Positions 57,088 to 64,000 of a DNA stretch of 64,000 nt are shown here, piece by piece; the stretch's first letter is position 1, and the number at the start of each line of letters is the position of its first letter. The DNA is taken from contig MEHQ01002593.1 in assembly GCA_008828725.1 (NCBI GenBank), forward strand, positions 1 through 64,000. The letters are read 5' to 3'. The DNA comes from Saccharina japonica (Eukaryota > Sar > Phaeophyceae > Laminariales > Laminariaceae). Below the pieces are notes generated by a model that was not told the origin of the DNA, searched no databases, and saw nothing but the letters and a program-made list of their open reading frames with translations. Both the position numbers and the translations under genes were made by a program.

Positions 57088-57420
57088 TATGGGAGGAAAC
57101 CGGATGGACCACGCTCAACCCAGAGCCAGCACTGCTGTACCACCTGATTGAGATGACCACCCTCGCTGACACAAGTTAAAATATGTGTATTGTATTATAC
57201 CCTGAAGAAAGAACACCCCCAAATCTGGGCAGAGCCCAGTGAGAGAGTCCCGAGAGAGAGAAGAAAAAGGAACAGACACACACTGTCTGCTGTGGGCAAC
57301 GATCTACAGTAACAAGTAGCGACATCCGTTATACCCTAAGATCTGATGACCTACAGCAGCAAGTAGACATATCCGCTAGGAAACCCGGGGATGTGGCCCG
57401 GATGTCCCCGGACGACCACA
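57088..57420 (-). repeat. 5' LTR of element B with ~45-bp extra segment
   Basis: 333 bp. The extra length lies at 57300-57360, where CTACAG(T/C)A(A/G)CAAGTAG occurs twice around GACATCCGTTATACCC, so it looks like a duplication plus insertion after integration. Confidence 0.85.
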
Positions 57421-57424
57421 GATC

Positions 57425-57711
57425 CCAACACTGAAATCAAGTAATGTTAGATTCCAACTCAAAAATGAAGTTATTTTCGATGCCAACTCTAAAAATGAAG
57501 TCCATTTCAATGCCCCGACACAAAAATCAAGTCAATTTCGACTACCCACACCAAATCCAAGTAGATTAAGATGCCTGCACTAAAACCTAATAAATTTGGA
57601 CCCCGACACTTCGTAAAACCAAATCATTTTCAGCCCGCCCACAAAAACGAAAGTAACTCGATTTTGATCGAGACACCAAGCACTAAAAAAAAAACAGCTT
57701 TGGTCGGGTCA
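57425..57711. repeat. degenerate ~29-bp minisatellite, right flank of element B
   Basis: Repeats of AAAATCAAGTCAATTTCGA followed by CCC.CAC-type spacers, unit 28-33 bp, strongly diverged. It continues at about 58100-58265 after the poly(A) retroposon. Confidence 0.7.
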
Positions 57712-57873
57712 ACATGCTCAAGTCTCCGGAGTCGTAAGCAGCAAGGGCTGATACTTCCGAGGGGGCATGGAGTGAATTGGCACACGACACGAAGTGAGAC
57801 GTGGAAGTGTGGAGGGCGTAAGCTTTATTTTTACCCATCCGCGGGGAAAAAAAAAAAAAAAAAAAAAAAAAGC
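57712..57873 (+). mobile_element. poly(A) retroposon, second copy
   Basis: GGTCGGGTCAACATGCTCAA to TTATTTTTACCCATCCGCGG followed by about 24 A. Same element as 33102-33290 without the first ~30 bp, so 5'-truncated. No TSD is recognisable in the minisatellite context. Confidence 0.82.
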
Positions 57874-58099
57874 AATTACGCATGTACATAAAATACCTGG
57901 TGGTAGAGATTAAGCACGAGGGAGAAGATGCAGGAAGGAATGAGACTCCATATTCATACATATACGTACGTATCAATCCATAAGGTTTCTTTTTTGTTTT
58001 ACTAAGTTAGCCCTTATTTTCTGATCTTTGAGGATGTTTATGAGTGATCAATGTTGTTGTAGATCAGGCTGCATTTTGTCGGAGGGCAAACAAAATAGT

Positions 58100-58265
58100 A
58101 AAAGGCAACTCAATTCCGATCCCTACACCGAAATCAAGGCAATTCGTTTAATTCCCGCCCGCACACAAAAAAACAAGTCAATTATACCACCCACACAAAA
58201 CCAAGTCAATTTTGAACTCACGCTAAAATCAAGTCATTTTCGGCCCGCTCACGAAAACCAAGTCA
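58100..58265. repeat. degenerate ~29-bp minisatellite, outer part
   Basis: AAAACCAAGTCAATTTTGAA, AAAATCAAGTCATTTTCGG and AAAACCAAGTCATAGCG follow one another. Same repeat as on either side of element B. Confidence 0.68.
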
Positions 58266-58310
58266 TAGCGTATAGACTTCTATGTATGCTGTTTGGTTTT
58301 CATGTTGGTT

Positions 58311-58724
58311 CTTGCGCCACTCCCCTAGGCACGTCCCGGAGGGGAACCTTGTAAGATGTACAGCAGTATTTTTTTGCCGGGAGTTCTCGGCTTTGTGCGG
58401 GATGGGCCTTCCTTCGCTTGAGCTCCACAACAATTAAATATTGGCAAATACGTTTGGCGGGATTTCTAAGAGTCAATAGTAACGGTTCCAACATATTTCC
58501 GAGTATGTTTTTCATCCCCAAAAATGCAGGTGCAGCTCTAAAAAGGTCTACATTTATGAACAGTAGTAGTAGTACCAGATATTTCATAGCGTCGTATTTA
58601 TGTACTGCGAATTGAATACAATATGATGTGCGTATGATGCAATATCGCATGCTGTTGTAGTAGGTTTTCGATTCGTCCTTGCGCCACTCCCCTAGGCACG
58701 TCCCGGAGGGGAACCTTGTATAAT
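58311..58724. repeat. 46-bp direct repeats flanking ~320 bp
   Basis: CTTGCGCCACTCCCCTAGGC..GTCCCGGAGGGGAACCTTGTA occurs at about 58311 and 58678, each with a CCCCT/AGGGG stem. The enclosed minus-strand frame starts with a signal-like segment (MKYLVLLLLFINVDLF), partly encoded by a short TAG/CTA repeat. Real gene status is doubtful. Confidence 0.6.
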
Positions 58725-58751
58725 ATATATATACAAGGGGGGCTTCGCCGC

Positions 58752-58769
58752 GGCGGGCTGACGCCCGCC
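58752..58769 (-). other. GTCA-loop hairpin, 7-bp stem (GGCGGGC)
   Basis: Plus strand reads GGCGGGC-TGAC-GCCCGCC; on the minus strand the loop is GTCA. It is the counterpart of 27822-27839 in an inverted relative, with compensating stem changes. Confidence 0.78.
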
Positions 58770-59061
58770 TGCGGCTACGCGCAATGCCCGTAACGGCGAG
58801 GAGTAGCGTACTGAGGTAGATTAGTAGATAAGCTTAAGGCGAACAAATCGACTTGTACTTACAAGGGGTGTACAGCAGTAGTAGTACATGACACCTAATA
58901 ATGAAAAACACTCACAAACGGAGGCTAGGTTTCTTATTTACATGAGAGGAGAGGATGCGTTTTATACTAGCTTCAATATAACGGCTTCCGAATTTTTTAT
59001 TTCTTGTAAATATCACCCTATGGTACTGAGGTGTTACGATACGTACGTACGTACGTACGGG

Positions 59062-60196
59062 TATACGCATGTACAGTAGTAGCTGAGTGTAAAAAAAAAA
59101 GAGCGTGTGTGTTTTGTATGTGCGCTCTCCATCACCATAATCTTGGTAAACGTTGCAGCAGCGCCCACAGCCCGCATGTCCACGCCGGCGAGCGCACGCG
59201 AGGCCCTGGCCGGTACTATATCCAGGCACACACCGACCACTATCATACTGCTGAATACCACGCACGCATGAATACTGTACAGATATCATCGCATATTAAA
59301 AATTACCTGGTATATGATACTCTGTTACTGCTTGCAGCGGTACTGGTACTCGTACATATAGTACGTAGTACGTGTATATCAGCAGTAAAAGGAGCCGGTA
59401 CGATAAAAATCCGGGTTGGTCGTCTACATAAAAAAACGGAATCTTGCATAGTGCGGTTTGCGTGTAGAACAAAAAATCATGTACTGGTTGGTATGGCATG
59501 TGCACGTGACTAAAAGGGCATGGAATCCCGGAAAAATCGCAGCCCCGTGAGACATGAGGTGGGCACGGGCGAGACCGCCCTTGGCAGAGTAGGCAGAGCA
59601 GAGGTCGGCGAGCACGATGAGGGAATCTTTGATTATGCATGTACAGCAGTAGCTGCGTGTAAAAAAAAAAGAGCGTGTGTGTTTTGTATGTACGCTTTCC
59701 ATATTCTTGATAAACGTTGCTGCAGCGCCCACCGCCCGCATGTCCACGCCCGCGAGCGCACGCGAGGCCCTGGCCGGTACTATATCCAGGCACACACCGA
59801 CCACTGTCATACTGCTGAATACCACGCACGTATGAATACTGTATATATATCATCGCATATTAAAAATTACCTGGTATATGATACTCTGTTACTGCTTGCA
59901 GCGGTACTGGTACTCGTACGAGTACATATAATACGTACGTGTATATTCGCAGTAAAAGGAGCCCGTACGATAAAACTCCGGGTTGGTCGTCTACATAAAA
60001 AAAAACGGAATCTTAAATAATGCGGTTTGCGTGTAGAACAAAAAAGAATGTACTGGTTGGTATGGTATGTGCACGTGACAAAAAAAAAACATGGAATCCT
60101 GGAAAAATCGCAGCCCCGTGAGACATGAGTTGGGCACGGCCGAGACCGCCCTTGGCAGAGTAGGCATAGCAGGGGTCGGCGAGCACGATGAGGGAG
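59062..60196 (+). repeat. 570-bp tandem duplication
   Basis: Two head-to-tail units, 59062-59631 and 59632-60196. Shared landmarks are AAAAAAAAAAGAGCGTGTGT, CGAGCGCACGCGAGGCCCTG, ATCGCATATTAAAAATTACC, GTACTGGTTGGTATGGCATG and GCAGCCCCGTGAGACATGAG. The frames of 130-185 codons over them differ between the units and have no known domain. Diverged inverted relatives lie at 23530-24640. Confidence 0.88.
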
Positions 60197-61530
60197 TTGC
60201 GTGTCGCCGGGTGGACCTCATCGCCAGTTATCGCGAAAAGGGCAAAAATCTACGTCTAAGAAAAGCTGTCGAGCTCTCTCCGAGCAGCAGCTGCAATTTT
60301 GTACATGTATTTATGTTCGCAAGCATGTACACGCCTTGTCTTGGGCTAACACTGCGGTAAACATTTAATAGTTGACTTTGTACTTGTGATACCGCAGATA
60401 TTTTATGTTCATGATTTGGTCGAAGGCAGCTTGGCTTGAGAACGAGGCGCCGAGCAATCTAATTTACGAAGTCGACTTCACATCGACGACACCTGATGTC
60501 GTTATATTTTGTTTTTGCACCTCTCGTCGGCGTTACGTGGGAGCACGTGCGTGCGTGAAAAGGGGAACCCGTTCATCATTCTCGAGAGGGCCATAACATA
60601 TATAGGGCAAACGCTGTAAAACTTGTTTGTTCTTACGACTGTTTGTATGAAACTGAAAAAATTGTTTTGTTGCTTTCTGGTTATATGTTCTTCAGCCCCT
60701 TTTTGTCTTCGCGTTTTACTTTTCGACGGTCTTTTTTTGTTTTGTTTTTGATATGTATTATGTTTGCCACCCGACAACGTGTAGTGCTCGCCAATCTCAA
60801 AAAAATGACGAAGAAACAACTATCGTACATATACAAATGAAACACGCGTAAAATAACGTTTTTTTCTTTTGATTTGTTTACCCTATCTTCTCTCTGGTTG
60901 CATGTTTCCAGCCCCATGTCTGTCTTCGCGTTCGATACGTACCGTCATATACAGGAGGAGGTATATACGAATGAAGAAACAGGAAAAGTCTGGTCCAGAC
61001 TGGATTTCTTATTTTTTTCCCTGTAAACCGTACGTATCATGGCCTCTGTCTTTTTTCATATTGCTCGATTTTGTATCATGATTATACTATTACGGAGGAC
61101 CATATATAGTAAATAAAACCTATCATATACACACAAACCTATATATTTTGCTATATTTACTTATAATATTTTGTCCTATTTACTATGGTCCCTTGTGATA
61201 GGAGGTGTCCTGTGCGGTAAATACTGTCGTCCCAGGTACTGAATCCTGGTTCTTATCATCATCGTACAAGAAAAAACAAACAGTAGTAACAACACTCCTT
61301 CATACACCTCAACAGCTCAACAGTTTACAAATACAAAGCAGTACGAGCGTACGAGTACAGCAGACAGGTACACAGCCACAGCCACAGCAGTATAGTCAAG
61401 TGCAGCAGAAGTATACGAGTACGTATCATCAGCCGGTGAGCCGCCAACAAAAGCCAGTCGTCATTCGTATTGCTGTCGTAAATACTACGGGTCCACGTAT
61501 GTATGGTATGTGCTCGTACTCGTACTCGAA
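60197..61530. other. unassigned, 1.3 kb
   Basis: A weak duplication is visible (TGCTTTCTGGTTATATGTTC, about 60670, versus TCTCTCTGGTTGCATGTTTC, about 60890). The plus frame 61205-61534 is Gln/Ser/Thr-rich without a recognised domain. Confidence 0.35.
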
Positions 61531-61543
61531 ATAAGGGCCGTTC

Positions 61544-63030
61544 CTAACGAACAAAAAAAAATCACGATTCGTGACGTTTTGGCATGACAAAATATCACGA
61601 TTCGTGATGTTTCTTTCCTAACGAAAATAGGTGCTTTTTTGTCACGTTTCGTGATATTTTCAAATTGCAAAAAATCCGATATTTTCAAACCAACGGTATT
61701 TGAGGGTGGGGCCAACTCTCGCAGGGAGGTCACGGCCAGGCCGTGCCGGGCCGACCGTGCCCGACCCGGTCCGTGATTCAAACCATGGGCAGAGCCCCGA
61801 CACGGTCTGTGATATCCCAACCTCACGCGCCGTCGGCCAGGCCAGGTCCGCGCGAGGTTCCAGTCTCGCTGACATGTCGTCTGCTCTGCCTGGCCCATGA
61901 GATTTTCAGATTATTTTAGCTTTTTCTTCACGCTGTGTCTCCTCCTCCTCGAGATTTCGAGGTCACAGCATGCTCGTTACCCCGAACCCAGTAGTGTCTT
62001 TAGGCAGCCGCTCGCTGCCCACAACCGGCGTACGAAGCCGGGCCTGACATGCCTCTATACCGGCCATCGGATACCGTTGGTGTCGGGCGGGTTACGTAGT
62101 GCCTTGATCAGGCGTATTTTGAGCCACGACAAACGTCGTGAGGGTATCGAAAATCGAAATCAAAAATCGAAATGAAAATAAACGAGGCGCTGATTGGTCC
62201 CTCGCTTACACATGTTCCCCTTCGTTTTTTAGGTTCCGAGAAAATGAACGAATTTACAACCCATTGCCGAAATCAAAAAGTTGACAGCTGAAAATCGAAA
62301 AGCAAATCGAAAGCACGAACAGCAACAATTCAGCGTGCTCTACTGGTCAGCGCAGCCACGTCAAAATATCATATCAGGACTGCCGCACGCAGCACGCAAC
62401 CCACAGCTAGCACGCCAACACAGCCGCACAGATCCCCCGTAAATAGCCAGCAGGCCAACCACAACACCAGCCCAGACGCTCTAGGGCCTTTATTTGCCGG
62501 CGTTCGAGCCAAAGCGAAGAGAAATTGAGTAGAGTTCAGCATCATGCCCTCGAGAATGAGGTTGAATGTTCGTTCTCAGTATAATTTGAATTTTGATCCC
62601 GGGGCGTCAAAGTTGGACACGCGACCACCTCCATGGGAGGCCCAACGACCTCCCGGTATCGAATTGTCGTCGCTTCTCCCTGCTCCTCTGGTGGGCCTGT
62701 GGTGCCGAGCGCTAGATTGTCGGCATGTGTACATAGTTGTGAACAGCCCATGGCTTGTGCTCTCAGTTGTTTTTCGCCTGGATCTTGCTGTTTCTGAATT
62801 CGTTTCTGTTTGGACACGTCGGCTAAAATGATACCGAAAACGAAATGATTTCGATTTTCGATTTCGATTTTCGATTCTGTTTGGACACACCCTGAATCGT
62901 GATTTTGTTTTTTTTATAAAATTGTAAAAAAGTTGGCGTCATGAATCGTGAGGTTTTTGTCGTGAATCACGACAAAAAACAATTACGGTTCACGACAAAA
63001 ACCTCACGAATCGTGATTTTTTTCGTTCGT
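61544..63030. mobile_element. inverted-repeat-bounded block with TCACGATTCGTGA palindromes
   Basis: Left GGGCCGTTCCTAACGAAC and right (inverted) GGGCCTACGAACG, each followed inward by an A-run and ATCACGATTCGTGA. More copies of the palindrome lie at 61590-61650 and 62950-63000. The 1.3-kb interior has a second set of ATCGAAAATCGAAAT repeats (62145-62170 and, inverted, 62845-62880) ending at CAGGGTGTGTCC, a typical hAT tip. No TSD was confirmed at either level. Confidence 0.5.
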
Positions 63031-64000
63031 AGGCCCACAAAAACGCAACACATGAAACGTGAAACAGAATGCAACGTCAAATACGCGGCCCGGGCCGGCC
63101 CGGGCCGGGGTCCCAAAGATCAAGTAAACAAATCTCCCAAGGAGTGAAAAATGGCCCTCCCCATCCGAATCCGAATCCCTGGGCCCCCCTGTTGGACATG
63201 CCCTAATTTACACTACAAAACGTTGTTCGTCAAAATGGGCGCTTTAAAAAATCGATGAAAATCGACGAGCGGTGGGAATGCTGAACCCTCTGCGCGATGA
63301 AAATCAAGGCACGAACCCGTAGTGAGAAGGAGGGAGAAGAGCAGGCCTTGTAGCCCCGGGTATCTGACTTACGACTATGGAGGGAGAGAGAAAAGAAAGG
63401 CGAAGATAATAAATGGCAAGGAAAAAAAGAAGAAAAAAAGTACATCTATACTTTTACAAGTAGACCGAGTAGACAACCCTCTGCAACAAACTCGTCGCGG
63501 CCAGCTATCGTATGCATCTGGCCCGGTGCTAGTCTCGTTGGCTTGGATCCGTATTAGTTTGTGCAGATTGCAAACCAGCTATACTGGAATGTACCAGGTA
63601 TGCGGTCCTATATAACTGTAGATATCGTACGAGTCTGTCTCGCAGTACTCGTACGTTAATATATTTGTACATACCAATCAATACCCTCCAAATACACGTC
63701 AACCTTATTCACGCATTGTTCACCTGTCGATGTGATGACAGAAGTACGGATCGAGCAGCTTTTCGGTCTTCCTCCCCAGAAGGCTGTACAACGAGCCGTG
63801 CACCACTTTGACAGTGCACTGTACAACTGAAGATCCCCCTCAGACACGACGACCAACACCAGAGAGCATACCAAGCGCACTACAAGGTCTATTCCGAAGG
63901 TCCCGTTCTGTTAGCGCCAGTCAGCACTGCCACAAAGGAAATGAGACATGTGGTTCACAGACCTGCTTCTATCATCACTAGAGTTTTCCACATTGTAGAG
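63031..64000. other. unassigned, right edge
   Basis: Contains a CCCGGGCCGGCCCGGG palindrome (about 63090-63108). No gene recognised. Confidence 0.35.

Larger units (their letters stand above)
53461..57420 (-). mobile_element. gag-only LTR retrotransposon, copy B (better preserved)
   Basis: 3.96 kb, minus orientation, TSD GATC (53457-53460 and 57421-57424). LTRs read TGTGG at the start (minus sense). A run of nine G (GGGGGGGGG, polypurine tract) abuts the 3' LTR. One long Gag-like frame; no protease, integrase, reverse transcriptase or RNase H is present, and the 5' leader and 3' tail are too short to hold them. Same architecture as element A, so the family is non-autonomous (TR-GAG-like) rather than one damaged autonomous copy. 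Confidence 0.87.

Noticed and set aside
59031..60020. 160- and 166-codon frames in the 570-bp tandem units
   Set aside because: They differ in start and end between units and cross homopolymer A-runs that change frame.

Overview
Eukaryotic nuclear DNA, most likely from an alga; a red or brown macroalga is my guess, at low confidence. The evidence is tRNA-derived SINEs, LTR retrotransposons, many short inverted-repeat DNA transposons, long CTG/CAG and TAC microsatellites, and at least one gene with GT..AG introns and a sugar-transferase motif. I see no prokaryotic operons, no rRNA and no intact tRNA gene. The window is overwhelmingly repeats. Most open frames in it come from simple repeats or transposons and should not be read as genes.

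Layout. 0-4.8 kb: mostly unassigned sequence with a CAG tract, one plausible exon (1375-1640, minus), an LTR-like block (3097-3751) and a MITE with terminal inverted repeats (TIRs) of about 44 bp (4089-4531). 4.8-9.5 kb: hAT-like non-autonomous elements, two with exact 8-bp target-site duplications (TSDs), inside the first copy of a 2.7-3 kb duplicated block. 10.6-16.2 kb: the best host-gene candidate, a fucosyltransferase-like glycosyltransferase on the minus strand whose introns hold a SINE and an inverted-repeat element. 18.0-19.1 kb: another hAT-like element. 24.7-27.4 kb: second copy of the duplicated block. 28.8 kb: second SINE. 29.9-44.5 kb: two satellite-like arrays (units of about 970 bp and 670 bp) that meet at a hairpin and are interrupted by a 1.5 kb insertion, a gag-only LTR retrotransposon and a block of 41-bp minisatellite. 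45-53 kb: more small elements and simple repeats. 53.5-57.4 kb: second, better preserved gag-only LTR retrotransposon inside a degenerate ~29-bp minisatellite. 57.7-60.2 kb: a poly(A) retroposon and a 570-bp tandem duplication that has inverted relatives at 23.5-24.6 kb and 27.4-27.9 kb. 61.5-63.0 kb: an inverted-repeat-bounded block.

The main biological points are these. (1) A set of unrelated-looking elements share hAT-type tips (YARNG) and 8-bp TSDs, and each fills its interior with degenerate copies of its own short terminal motif. No transposase is present, so they must be mobilised from elsewhere. (2) Two related LTR retrotransposons carry a Gag-like protein but no reverse transcriptase or integrase. 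One copy is broken by two later insertions with their own TSDs. (3) Short hairpins recur whose stems change sequence but stay paired, one type with a GTCA loop and one at satellite-unit junctions. These are the most interesting unexplained structures here.

All calls were made by eye. Exon edges, repeat edges and family names are estimates; the exact TSDs and stems quoted were read directly from the sequence.
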